NCBI GenBank assembly: GCA_039111635.1
Contig: JBCAQO010000014.1
Span: forward strand, 1,488,001 to 1,552,000
Reading direction: 5' to 3'
Source: Heterobasidion occidentale
Taxonomy: Eukaryota; Basidiomycota; Agaricomycetes; Russulales; Bondarzewiaceae
Length of the DNA stretch: 64,000 nt
The position numbers and the translations under genes were made by a program. Of this stretch, positions 32,826 to 44,400 are shown one piece after another. The notes below the pieces were generated by a model, which saw only the letters and a program-made list of their open reading frames with translations, ran no database searches and was not told the DNA's origin. The first letter of the stretch is position 1. Every line of letters begins with the position of its first letter.

Positions 32826-34031
32826 CGGCCCCCAGCAGCGACTCCTCAAGTAAGAATAAACAACCCCGGAGCTATAGAGGTCGCAAGACACCGGAACCCA
32901 GGAAAGGTTTATTCAGGAATAGCCACACTCAGGCTACAACAAGCACCCGAAATATTTATAGACCTCCTTAAAACTGGATATAGATTTTCCGGGATTTGCT
33001 TCGTCAACGAACCAAAGACACCGTTCACCCTCACGGACAACGGAGAGCCCGACATCATCAGAGCAAGGAACTGCGTCGAGATACACAACGGAAGACCAGA
33101 CGATTTCCCCATTGCCGTTATCCCCGATCTCAGAAGAACCATCGCAAGGAATATCGACACAGACGGAATCAGAGCGGAACTCGTCAAGACCAAGGAGAAC
33201 AGAGACCACGTCTCAATCCTCATCCACTGGACCTTCTCCTCAACCTAGGAAGACACACTGGAAGCTCCTGACTCCCCACCAGTCCGAACAGAAATTGAAG
33301 GGATCGTTTTTGTTGTCAGAAGAGGAGAGTTCCCCACAAAACTTATCATCTCAGGACCTTCATCTCGGGACACACATTCTCCGAGATCATCCAGCTCATC
33401 GACCAAATTGATATTTCCATCAACGAAATTATCAAAAGGGACCCAGACTTACAGGAAGCACTACAGGCAGGAAGAAGACAGGCAGTACCCTTCTTCTTCA
33501 AAGAATAAAGAACAACGGACGAAGTCGCAGCGGGATATCCTCCCGGCTATAGAACAGACCCAGCAGAAGTCTACGGAGATTTACCCGAAGACGTCGACAA
33601 GGATCAACTTTATTACGACGAAGGGAAAGAACACTTCTACTACGCGGGATTCCTCACCGGATTCTTCAAAGACCAAGGAAAGAGCGAATACGAATACGCA
33701 GCTTGGGGAGGAGAGACTGCCCCGCACGACCCGACCTACACCTTGTTAAGATCGAGGACTACATCGCGAGAAAGACCTTCGACAAGCCTGAATCACCGAC
33801 AAATAGGCATCGTGACTCGCCAAGACCGCACATACATACTCTACCAGAGAAACAGCCAGTGGAAGTCGAATCTCTAGAAGAAACACGCCCGCTGCATCCC
33901 CCATACAAGAAACCACAACCCAAGAAGACATACGAGCCCCAACACCGGAGTTTGTCCCCGAACCAGAGTATTTTGAAGCACCAAGTGGAAATCCGGAACC
34001 ACCTGACGATCCAGAGCCCCCGCCCGATACA
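32826..34031 (+). pseudogene. Leader ORF upstream of gag in copy C (frameshifted)
   Basis: About 1.2 kb with protein-like coding in successive frames and no recognisable domain. Segment 1, 32826-33249 (VYSGIATLRLQQAPEIFIDL, later DDFPIAVIPDLRRTIARNI). Segment 2, about 33375-33510 (IIQLIDQIDISINEIIKRD, ending VPFFFKE). Segment 3, about 33510-33770 (YYDEGKEHFYYAGFLTGFF, WGGETAPHDPTYTL). Then an acidic Pro/Glu-rich run in frame with the gag ATG at 34032. It looks like one long ORF fused to or preceding gag, broken by indels. I do not know its function. Confidence 0.55.
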
Positions 34032-35042
34032 ATGTCGGCAGATACTGGAGGTAATGAGTCCAAGGGACCAGCTATGGCCAAACCCTCACCTTCAATGGAA
34101 ACAGAAAACGAACCGAGCAATTCCTCCACGAAATCGATCTAATGTTCCTGGCTAGGAAGAAGGATTATCGCAACGAATTCGCCAAAATCGCTTACGCTCT
34201 ATCATATATGAAGGAGGCTCGGCAGGGATATGGGCAAGAAACTTTACTCAGGCCAGGAACACGCTGAAGGATTGGAACAGATATACTTGGGCAGACACGG
34301 TCGGCTTCACATCCGTCCGCAAAAGATAGCCACCGACTTCGAGGAATTCAACAAAGAAGCCGATGCTCGCGACAAACTGGCCCGAGTCAATCAAGGAAAA
34401 GAATCATTTAACACCTACCTTCAGCTGTTTGAACAGCTCGCAGCACTTGCTGGTGTAGACGGAGAAACCAAGAAAACCCATTTCCTACGAGGACTCAAGT
34501 GGGAGTTGGCAAAAGGAATTTATGAAGATCCCTCTGCAGATGGGACATGGGAAGAACTAATCGAGAAGGCCAAAAAAACACGAAAGAATGCACATCGCAA
34601 GGGACCGAGCATACGACCTCCGAAAAGGAAATTCCAAATCTACACTCCGCGTACCTTTTACGACGAAAGGGCACCCCCAAGGCACGATAGGAGCCCCAAT
34701 ACGAACCTATGGATGTAGATGCAGCGGAAATGGAGGCCGATGCTGTCCGAACTCGCTTCAAGAAGCTTACCGGCGGAGAGAGATCGACTTGCCAAAGAAG
34801 GCAAGTGCTTCTTTGCAAGAAACCGGGCACATGGCGCGCAACTGTCCTTCTCGACCCAAGAGAAGATTCCAGCCCCCTCGTCGCAGACCTGTGCGCGAAG
34901 CAGAAATGGACGAAGGACAATTCGACGATGAAGACGTCGAAGAAGGAAAAAACAGAGTCAACCACATCCGCCAGATGATGATGGGACTCAGCATGGAAGA
35001 AATCGAGGAAGTTCGAGCCTTTAGCGACTCGAAGAATTTTTA
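34032..35042 (+). pseudogene. gag: Gag of copy C (frameshifted)
   Basis: Starts MSADTGGNESKGPAM at 34032. The capsid core is open at 34230-34718 (FNKEADARDKLARVNQGKES, FLRGLKWELAKGIYEDP). The zinc knuckle region near 34805-34850 reads as CCHC only if two small indels are allowed (...KKPGHMARNCPSR in pieces). At least three frameshifts. Confidence 0.8.
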
Positions 35043-35066
35043 AGGCCTCTCCCATCGGCAGCGGAT

Positions 35067-38000
35067 GTGGAGAGTAGGATTCTTGCAGGAAATCGGTACG
35101 CTCCTCTGGCCAGTAAAGATGCTGACCAAGAGCATGGACATCCAGATGTATTGTATCTTTCGGAAATGAAATCACATGGTGCACCATCACTCCGACTCGA
35201 GACAATGCTCATAGGCAAGAATAGAAAAGCTGCTACACAGGCACTAGTGGACAGTGGAGCCACCGGAATCTTCATGCACCCTCGCTTCGTAGAAGCACAT
35301 CGAATCACTACACACAAAACCCCCACCCCTATCCCAGTCAGTACGGTCCAGCACACCGAGTTCAAGGGAGGACCTATTACACGATTCGCCAACCTCAAAC
35401 TACAGGTTCTAGGCGAAAAAGGGGGGTCGCATACAGAATCAGCAAGATTCTATATCGCGGAAATAGGAAAAGAAGACGTCATTTTAGGAACCGACTGGTT
35501 ATTAGAACATAACCCAGAAGTCGACTGGCATGCCTACGGGCTACACTTTACCAGATGCCCGCCCTCCTGCCAAATAAAAGGAGGACCGGTAAAAGCTAGA
35601 AGAGCTACAAGAAAACCAGGACGTCCTAAACCAAGCATACGGCGCATGGAAACAGTACCGCAAACGGGCAACTACTCAATACCAGTGCAAAAGCCAGGAA
35701 AAGCAGTACCAGGCCGGAAAGTGGGAAACACCACAGTACCACATCCGCGGACAATACCTACAAGTCCGGAGTTCACAACTCGAAGGTTGAATGCTGAACG
35801 TCTGAAGGCCCGAACCAGAAATTATAAAGTTCCGACATGGGCTGAAGAAGACGTTCCGGAGGACGGTGACGGACTTCCGGCACTTCCCTCCAAGGATCTT
35901 GAAGAAGATGGAGTCTATCTTGTTAGATGCCTGGATACGGGAACATTACAGGCACTGGAATTATACAACGACTCCGAAGAAGGCGTCGACATACATCGCG
36001 CCGAAACCACGGAACTTCCACATGCCAATACACCGGCTCAAGGAAGCAAACCTGTCAAAGCACCGACAGGAAAACAAACGAAGCACACAACTCACAAAGA
36101 CTGGCAGAAGAAGCCGCCAAAGGGAAACCCGAACTATCCTTCGAAGAAATAGTGCCGAAGGAATACTGGAATTATAGGAAGGTTTTCGAAGGTCGACCAA
36201 AGGGACAGCTACCGCTCTCTCGACCTTGGATCACAAGATAGAGATCAAGGAAGGAATGGATCACTCGCTCAAACCCAAGCTATACAGTCTTAGCCCTGGA
36301 GAGCAAGTGGAACTCAAGAAATTCATAGACGAAAACCTCCAGAAAGGATTCATTAGAGAATCCAAATCGCACATGGCATCCCCATTCTTCTTCATCAAGA
36401 AAAAGAACGGGAAACTACGACCAGTAATGGATTATCGCAAACTCAATGAAATAACAATCAAGAACAAGTACCCTTTGCCGATTATTCAAGAATTACTGGA
36501 CCTTCTAGCCGAAGCCGTATACTTTTCACTAATGGATGTCGATACAGGATATAACAACGTACGCATGAAGGAAGGAAGCGAGAAACTAGCCGCGTTCGTC
36601 ACAATCTAGGAATGTACGAACCTCTGGTGATGTTCTTTGGATTAACCAACTTGCCGGCAACATTCCAAACTATGATGAACGCCCTCTTCAAAGACCTCAT
36701 CTACGCCGGATTAGTGGCAATCTATATGGACGACATACTAGTATTCTCTAAAACGATGGACGATCACATCAAGACGGTTCGAAAGGTTTTACAGATCTTA
36801 CAAGACAACGACCTGTACCTACAACCCTCGAAGTGCCACTTCCACAAAAAGAAAATCGACTATCTCGGATATGTTATATCACACGGACATCTGGAAATGG
36901 ACCCGATTAAAGTAGCCGGCATTATGGACTGGCCGACCCCTGGAAAAGTCAAGGAAGTGCAATCATTTTTAGGGTTTTGCAACTTCGTCAAGATATCATC
37001 AAACTAAACCATGACAATCTAGCAGCAGGACATCCAGGACAAAGGGGAACTCTAGCATTAGTCGGACAAGAATTCACTTGGCCAGGAATATCGAACACAG
37101 TGCACCAATATGTGGAAGGATGCGCCATCTGTCAATCCACCAAGAACGACACACATCCCACCATGGTGCCCCTACAACCAACAGAAATCCCAGATCGACC
37201 TTTTGGAACAATAACCATGGATTTTATTACAGATCTACCAGAATCAAACGGATACGACTCGTTACATGTAGTAACCGATCGATTCACCAAAACCGCAGTA
37301 ATAACTCCATGCCTGAAAACCATAGACTCGGATGGAACGGCCAAAATCTTGCTAGAAAACACCTGGAGACGCTATGGATTGCCAGACAAAATCATATCGG
37401 ATAGAGGAACTCAATTCGCTTCAAAAGTAGCGCAAGCCCTGCTCAAAGAATTAGGAATCAAATCCGCTTTAAGCACAGCCTATCACCCACAGACGGACGG
37501 CGCTACTGAACGAATGAATCAGGAATTGGAACAATACCTAAGAGCATTTTGCAGCTCTTCACAGGACGATTGGGCCGGACTAATCCCCTACGCGGAATAC
37601 GCCCACACACCCATCAGCACTCAGCCACGCAGAAGTCACCATTTGAACTTCTCCATGGATATCAACCACGGGCTTACCCAGCCATCATCGGAAACACGAA
37701 TGTCCCCACCGCCGATGCTCGCCTCGAAGCTCTGCAACGTGCTAGGAAGGAAGCACAAGCCAGCCTCGAAATTGCAGCTGAAGCCATGAGGATACAGCAC
37801 GACCGTTTTAGAACGGACCTGCCCCCTTTCAAGAAAGGAGATCAAGTATGGCTTGATGGGAAGAACATCCACACCGATCACCCATCAGAGAAACTGAGAC
37901 CCAAACGCTTTGGGCCATTTGAAATCACTGACACCATAGGAAATGTCAACTTCAGGTTGAAACTGCCCAACAGCTGGAAGCGCATTCACGACGTCTTCCA

Positions 38001-38394
38001 TGCTAGTCGACTCACGCCCTACAAGGAAAACGAAGTCTATGGCCCGAACTACCCTAAACCGGCTCCGGACCTGATCGAAGGGCAAGAAGAATTCGAAGTC
38101 GAAGCTATTGTCGGAGCTCGACGCTTCGGAAGATGGAAGATCTTGCAGTACCTGATCAAATGGAAGGGCTACCCGGAATCGGACAACTCTTGGGAAGCCG
38201 CGGCAAACGTCACTAATGCACAAGAAGCCATAAAGGACTTCTACCGCCGGCACCCTCGGGCAGTCAAAGGAATGGAAGCTTCCATTCTGGCCCTGGTAAT
38301 CGAATTAGAACTCAACAGAGTAGCCGAAGAAGATCAAATCAGAAAGAAGCTCGAGAAGCATCCGATCGGAAGAAGCTTCTCGCTACAGGATTAG
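35067..38394 (+). pseudogene. pol: Pol of copy C, RNase H and connection deleted, several frameshifts
   Basis: Protease 35067-36152 (LVDSGATG, then VILGTDWLLEHNPEVDWH). RT 36226-36609 and 36612-37007 (FFFIKKKNGKLRPVMDYRKL, YMDDILVF). At about 36975-36985 the RT phrase FLGFCNF is joined directly to the integrase zinc-finger start (RQDIIKLNHDNLAAGHPG), so about 0.95 kb present in copy D (connection and RNase H) is missing, with AACTT-type microhomology at the joint. Integrase core 37200-37560 (TMDFITDLPES, ISDRGTQFAS, TDGATERMNQ) is intact, then a 1-nt loss near 37605, then the C-terminal part with chromodomain (about 38090-38240, LIKWKGYPESDNSWE). The end has a KHPIGR segment before further frameshifts. 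Confidence 0.92.
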
Positions 38395-38643
38395 CTATCC
38401 CCAGATCATGGAAGAGATCAACAAACGAATGACGCAGCTAAAGAGGCCGCCCCTGGTTCCTCGATCAAAAGTGCCACCACCGGCGATCAACGATCAAGAA
38501 GCGCAGCCAAAGAAGCCCAATATAGATTCGTCTCGATCAAAGCTGCAGCAGAAGCGATCGGACAACTCTAATTGGCGGACTCAAGCATACCAGGAGCTAC
38601 AAAAGCAGACCAACCGAGGATTGGCATGGCCAGGCAAACGACT

Positions 38644-38790
38644 ATGACCCCTTTCGACCCCACTCTATCCACAGTAGCCGTTTATACCGTCGTCGCAACT
38701 CTTGCTCTCACCGCTGTCTCCATCGCCATCGCCCTTGTTCTCGGATCTGTTCACGCTGCTGCCACCATTGGCGTCTCCTCCATCGTATAA
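38644..38790 (+). CDS. Small hydrophobic ORF (48 aa) between pol and ORF3 of copy C
   Basis: ATG at 38644 gives MTPFDPTLST followed by about 30 hydrophobic residues (TVVATLALTAVSIAIALVLG inside), consistent with one transmembrane helix, then a stop. It lies between pol and ORF3, where envelope-like genes sit in some retroelements. No homology is recognised; a chance ORF cannot be excluded at this length. Confidence 0.35.
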   Translation: MTPFDPTLSTVAVYTVVATLALTAVSIAIALVLGSVHAAATIGVSSIV

Positions 38791-38842
38791 GAGACACCCT
38801 GCATCGGACAGAAACATTCCTCAGCATCCAGCTACAACTCGA

Positions 38843-39634
38843 ATGTCCCTTGCCCCCGCACACCTTTTCTTACACAACTCCCCCCGCTATATCCTCAGTA
38901 ACATCAGAATGACCTCCGCGACCACTTCCCCTCACGCCTCCAACACCTCCTCCCCCAACCCCTTCATCCTTCGCACCATCTCTCCGCCCACTACCACACC
39001 CACGCTCATTGATGACACGGACTCAGATTACGACAGCGAGGACGACATCCCTTCCGAAGGCGTCCCAGTCGCCGATCCCCTTACAGAGTTTGTTATCCCC
39101 CGGTTCCCAGCTGAAATGCCAAACCCCCACATCGCCATTCCTCCGTTGGCTTTCGCCATTCACAACGAAAACCCCCGTATTCGAATCCGCGCCATACCCA
39201 ACCCCCTCTACGACATCCGTCTCTACCAGGACTTGAATACGAATTATAGCATCTACCACCTCACGCTCGCCGAGGACGAGGCACCTATCATTTTGAACCA
39301 GCCTGGCTTGAAGAACCCCCGTGCCTTTCTTTTCTATTTACAGCAAGCAGTCTGGGCGCAAGCCTATCAGGTTTTCTCGGGACCGCTCAACCAGACCCAA
39401 GCTATTCTCCTCGCCAACCTCACCGTCACCTCCTACCGCATGAAAGGATTGATCAATCTCCCCGCCATCCGCAACGACATGATCAATTTCCGACTGGGAG
39501 GAATCTTCACCACCAGCTCCATCCTCCTACAGGCGCACGCCATACCAGCCTGGCTTGATGTACTGGCTCGAATCCGCTACAAGGAGAACACGATCCGTTG
39601 GTTCCGATTCGCAGGACATAATGGAGCACGTCTA
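38843..39634 (+). pseudogene. ORF3 of copy C, first part (split by copy D)
   Basis: Unknown protein downstream of pol. First in-frame ATG 38843 (MSLAPAHLFLHNSPRY; a second at 38909). N-terminal Ser/Thr/Pro-rich segment with an acidic patch (IDDTDSDYDSEDDIPSEG), then a folded-looking region (YLQQAVWAQAYQVFSGPLNQ, GGIFTTSSILLQAHAIPAWL). The frame runs into the copy D LTR at 39635. Its last codons CGT CTA contain the target site GTCTA, and the frame resumes at 48545. Confidence 0.7.
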
Positions 39635-40456
39635 TGTTAAGACCTGGTCTTCGCACGTGATGTGCCAGGAGGCTCCTGAGTCACTGAGGGACGTGCCAAA
39701 TCCAAGTACGTCCGATGAAGGCACCAGCGGCTACTTGAGTGCGTAATTCGGGATGTACGAGGGATTCGTGATGGTATCGCGTCTCCAGGAATGCACAAAG
39801 GTTTTCCCACAGATGTGCGGGTACGACCTGATGCGGACCTGGATGGCAGTAGATATGCTGCCCACTAAAGTCGAGATAGAATACTGCTAGTCCTGTGTAG
39901 AACTCAGCCAGTATTGAGATGACGACTGAGTGGTTGAGGATGACGATAGAGAGAAGCGCAGGGCAAGTTAAAACCGATGCTCAAGCAGATGTTCTATTGA
40001 CAATCAAAAGTCTGGCCTATTGGCAAAGACTATGATATAGCAGTGGTATGGCTAGTACCAAGGTCAAGAGTAAGAACAGGTGGGGAGTAACAAAGGTGAA
40101 CGAGCTGGCGATACAGGTATCTGGCTCGTTCTATATATACGTAAACTACTTTAGGGCAAGATCGACAGAAGGTCCGTGCTTCTTAAGGTACCGAGGTAAA
40201 TAGAAGCAAACGATCAACGATCGAAGAATCAACGAACAAACCGTTGGGGCAGGGACAGGAACCAGGAACAGGAACCGTTCAGGTAACTGTGATGACATGA
40301 TCGCTGATCAGGGGTAGAAAGATAAGATAAGATAACTCAATGTCCGTTGGTGAAGTCAAGGGTCGGTCACGGGTATAGGTCATATCCGTTGGTCATAGAC
40401 CGCGTGTCATATGATCAGGTGATCATATATCATGTGTTATGAGCCGGCTCTTAACA
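39635..40456 (-). repeat. 3' LTR of copy D (822 bp)
   Basis: TGTTAAG...CTTAACA in plus orientation. It is the 3' LTR because the polypurine tract and pol show the element reads on the minus strand. Preceded on the plus strand by GTCTA. Confidence 0.96.
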
Positions 40457-40459
40457 CCA

Positions 40460-40469
40460 CCCCCTTTCT
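40460..40469 (-). other. Polypurine tract of copy D
   Basis: AGAAAGGGGG on the minus strand, three bases from the 3' LTR. Identical in sequence and spacing to the tract of copy B, though the LTRs are unrelated. Confidence 0.85.
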
Positions 40470-41432
40470 AACCTCGGCCTCATATATAGCACAATGGGTA
40501 ACGGTCGGTTGGGTTGTGCGATATGTAGGCCAAGGCAGAAGTTGGGTAGTGCTTTGCAATGATAGAGTGGGGATTGACTAGGCGTGAGTTAGGCGAAGGA
40601 GAAGCATAATGATGCGTGGTCCGGGACGTTGGTTTGACTATCGTCTAGCCGGTGTCGGTGGGCGTGGCATAGGTGGAACCGGTAGCGACGGTAAAGACGG
40701 TGATGATGAGGTTTCCGGACTGGTGGGGAAAACCTGAGGGGATGGTTCCGACGGTGTGTGTGCATATGCGTCAATGTCTTGCAGAGCGCGGAGCGCGAGT
40801 TCGATCATGACTTTAACTGCGTTGTATATGGCAACGCGCGGTTCCGTTCGTCAGGCATTCTCTTGGGGGTCAAAGAGAGATCTTGGTACAGCTCTGGGTT
40901 ATTATACCACTTGCTGTCTAGCAGAGGGGGTGCGAGTAGAGGGTGGTCAAGGGAGAGTGGGGAGATTCCGCGTCGGGCTCTCTAATATAGGCCCTGCTTC
41001 GTTTGGTCCTGCTTGGCCAATCTGCTGGGTTTGAATCTCTTGCCATCGCTGTTCCTCTCTGGATGTTTCTGGTTCCAACTCCGCGATAGGTGATCGGCCA
41101 AGATCATCTCGGTGTCCATGGCATTGGGATCGATAGTTAATCGGCCAAGATTACTGTCGGTGTCCTTCCATAGCAGTTCGCTAGTGGTGGGTGGTTCTCC
41201 AAGGGGCTTCGTTTGTTGAAGCGCTGCCCGCTGTGCTCGAGTGGGGCGTGAGGTATCCTGTTTCCTGCGGTATCGTAATAGATAGCGCGGCCGTTCTGTG
41301 TGTGTGTTTAGCCTGTTAATATCCATGCCACCTGGTAGCCATCCAGGAGTGTCCTTAATTGATAGGTCTCCTATTTCTTCGGCCATGTCGAATTTTCGTT
41401 GCTCGTCTTCGGAGGTTATCTGTATATCTCCG
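40470..41432 (-). other. 3' internal region of copy D with a 134-codon frame
   Basis: A minus-strand frame at 41386-40982 (starts MAEEIGDLSIKDTPGWLPGG, Arg-rich, protein-like) may be the end of the pol C-terminal extension or an ORF3 remnant. 40470-40980 shows nothing supported. Confidence 0.4.
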
Positions 41433-44400
41433 TCAGAGTCGGGGTACTAGGGGTACGAGGGGGTGTGTCCTCGTCTGGGTCGATGTCTCTTGCTGAGACG
41501 CACCAAGCGCCGCTTCCATATGGTGTGTATGGCGTGGGGGGTGTTTGTCGGGTGCGGAGGAAGGGGTGAGCCTTGTTGGTGAATAGGACATTTCTGAGTC
41601 CTTCTTCTTCTTTCTTCTTCTTCGTGGAGAGGGGTCCTTTCCTCCATTCTCCATTGCGCTGTCTAGGTCCATAGCGTCTTCGTATTCTTCTCCGTCCGGC
41701 GAGTAATCCGAGCCTTCGTCCATGTAGTCTTCATCGGCGTTTTGATAAGACGTGTCTTCTGGTTCCGGTGTGTGAATCGAGCCTTCTTCTGATCCGTCGT
41801 CTTCGTCGGCATTTTGACGAAGTGAATCTTTTTCCAAGCGAGTCCCTTGGTCATTTGTCTCTCCAGGTCCTTGACTGCGCGGTATCTCCAATTTGATACT
41901 TGTTCATCCGCATTCTTCCTGGCCCATGTTGATTTCTGGGATTTCCTTGACTCGTGTTTGACTCCAGGGGAATATGTCGATGTGCGAGAGGAAGAGGAAG
42001 GGGCCACCTTCGTTTCCTGAGCGCGTTCGCGTTTATCCGTCTGAGTGCTCTTTCCTAGACTCTCCGTGTCGTAGGTGAGGTTCTTCCCTTGTCGATGCAT
42101 AATGATCTGTCCACTGGGTAACAATGGTTGGGCTTTCTTGAGTCCCAACCTGATTTCCGCCGGCGTCGCGCCGGTAGCTAGGAGCCGTCTTCCTAGCTTT
42201 GTTTTCCTGAGCTTTTGCCTGTATTCTTCATCCACCATGGATGCTCGATGTTGTGTGTGCGCGTGGCTCCCGTGGCTAGTAGTTTCTTCCCTGTTGGGTG
42301 AACGAGTAACTTGCGCCTTATGGATTCTTCCTGTATAGCGGTTTCTGCCTGTTTAACCGTTAGTCCTGCGCCTAGTAGTTTCTTTCCTGCTGATGTCTGT
42401 GTCAGCTTCCGTCTCGAGGTTTCTTCCTGTATTGTGGTCTCCGCTTGTTTGACCGTTAAACCTGCGTCGAGTAGCTTCTTCCCTGCCGAGGTCTTCATTA
42501 GCCGAATCTGTCTGTCGCACAGTTCCACTATCTGGTTCCTGTCGAGTGCGAGTTGTAATTCCCGAGTAGACGGCTCCATGCCTCGGACTGCCAATGGGTA
42601 TTTCCTGTGGAAGTCACTAACTTCCTCCTTTGCGTTCTTGACCGCGTCCGCTGATTCCCATGAGTTGTCGGATTCCGGGTACCCTTTCCATTTGACTAGG
42701 TATTGTAGGGTCTTCCAACGTCCAAAGCGGCGGGATGCTATAATTCTTTCGACCTCAAATTCTTCCTGTCCTTCGATGAGGTCGGGTGGAGGTTTCCTAT
42801 AGTTTGGACCGTGAGTGGTGTTCTCCTTGTACATGGTTAACCGCGAGGCATGGAAGACATTGTGTATCTTCCTCCAATTCTTCGGCAACTCCAGCCGATA
42901 GTTAACCGTTCCTATGGTGTCCAAAATCTTGAATGGCCCAAATCTTTTTGGCCTTAACTTCTCCGAGGGGTGATCCGTGTGTATGTTCTTTCCGTCGAGC
43001 CATACTTGATCGCCTTTCTTGAATGGGGAAGTTCTACCCCAAACTTGTCGTGCTGAGTCTTCATGGATTCTGCTGCAATTTCCAAACTGGCCTTTGCTTC
43101 TTGCTGTGCTTTCTTTAACAGTTCTAGGCGCTTGTCGGCAGTGGGTACATTTGTGTTTCCGACGATTGCAGGGTAAGCTCTTGGTTGGTATCCATGAAGG
43201 AGCTCGAACGGCGAGATCTTTGTCGCCGAGTGCTGGTGTGAGTTGTGGGCATATTCTGCATAGGGAATAAGTTCGGCCCAGTCGTCCTGTGTGGAGCTGC
43301 AAAATGCCCTGAGGTATTGCTCCAGTTCCTGGTTCATCCGTTCTGTTGCTCCATCCGTCTGTGGGTGGTAAGCCGTGCTAAGGGATGACTTGATTCCTAA
43401 TTCTTCTAGTAGCGCCTGTGCTACTTTAGACGCAAATTGTGTTCCGCGGTCCGAAATTATCTTGTCCGGTAATCCGTACCGTCGCCATGTGTGATCTAAG
43501 AGTAATTTCGCCGTTCCGTCGGAATCGATCGTCTTCTTGCAAGGGGTGATGATCGTTGTCTTCGTTAACCGATCCGTGACCACGTGTATCGAGTCGTATC
43601 CATTTGACTCCGGGAGATCTGTAAAAATCCATTGTGATTGTTCCGAATGGTCGGTCCGGTATCTCCGTAGGCTGTAACGGCACCATTGTCGGTGTGTGTG
43701 TCGTTCTTCGTTGATTGACATATTGCGCATCCTTCCACGTATTGTTGTACCGTGTTAGACATTCCGGGCCAAGTATAGTCTTGACCGACTGACGCCAGGG
43801 TACCTCTAACTCCTGGATGTCCCGCTGTTCGGTTGTCGTGATGCCGTTTGATTATGTCCCTTCGTAGTTCTCCGTTTGACGGTACGTAAACCTTTCCGCG
43901 ATGTAGTACGAGGCCATCCTCTTCGTTCCATTCCTGCAAGCCTTTCTTGAGGGATCTTGGTCCGAGTTCATTGACCTGTTTCAGTATTTCCAATAGCCAG
44001 GGGTCTTCCCTGTTTCCTGCTATGATGCGGTCCCTAAGCTCCGTCTCGATCATGGTAACCGCCGTTCTTCCCGTTGCCCTAAGGTGGAAGATCTTCTGTG
44101 GATCGAGAGGTTCTATCAGATCTGTTGCGCCGAGATGGACAGATCTGATGTTTGTTGCTTCTGTGAAGGGGGTCCGGGAGTTTGGCTGGGTTGTTTTATC
44201 GAAAATTTCCGGCCCGAGGAGGACTTCTCCCGAATTGTCTAATTCCACCCCCTCTTTATGGTCTGGCCTCCGAGACAGACCGTCTGATTTATTCGTGGTC
44301 CCCGCCTTGTGTGTGAGTTTGTAGTCAAAGCGTGACAAATAAAGCGACCACCGGGCTTGTCGACGATTTAGTTTCTGTGATGTCCTGAACCATTCCAGAT

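Noticed and set aside
39635..40456. Plus-strand orientation for the second LTR family
   Set aside because: The polypurine tract at 40460-40469, pol on the minus strand and the primer site at 47711-47720 show the element reads on the minus strand.
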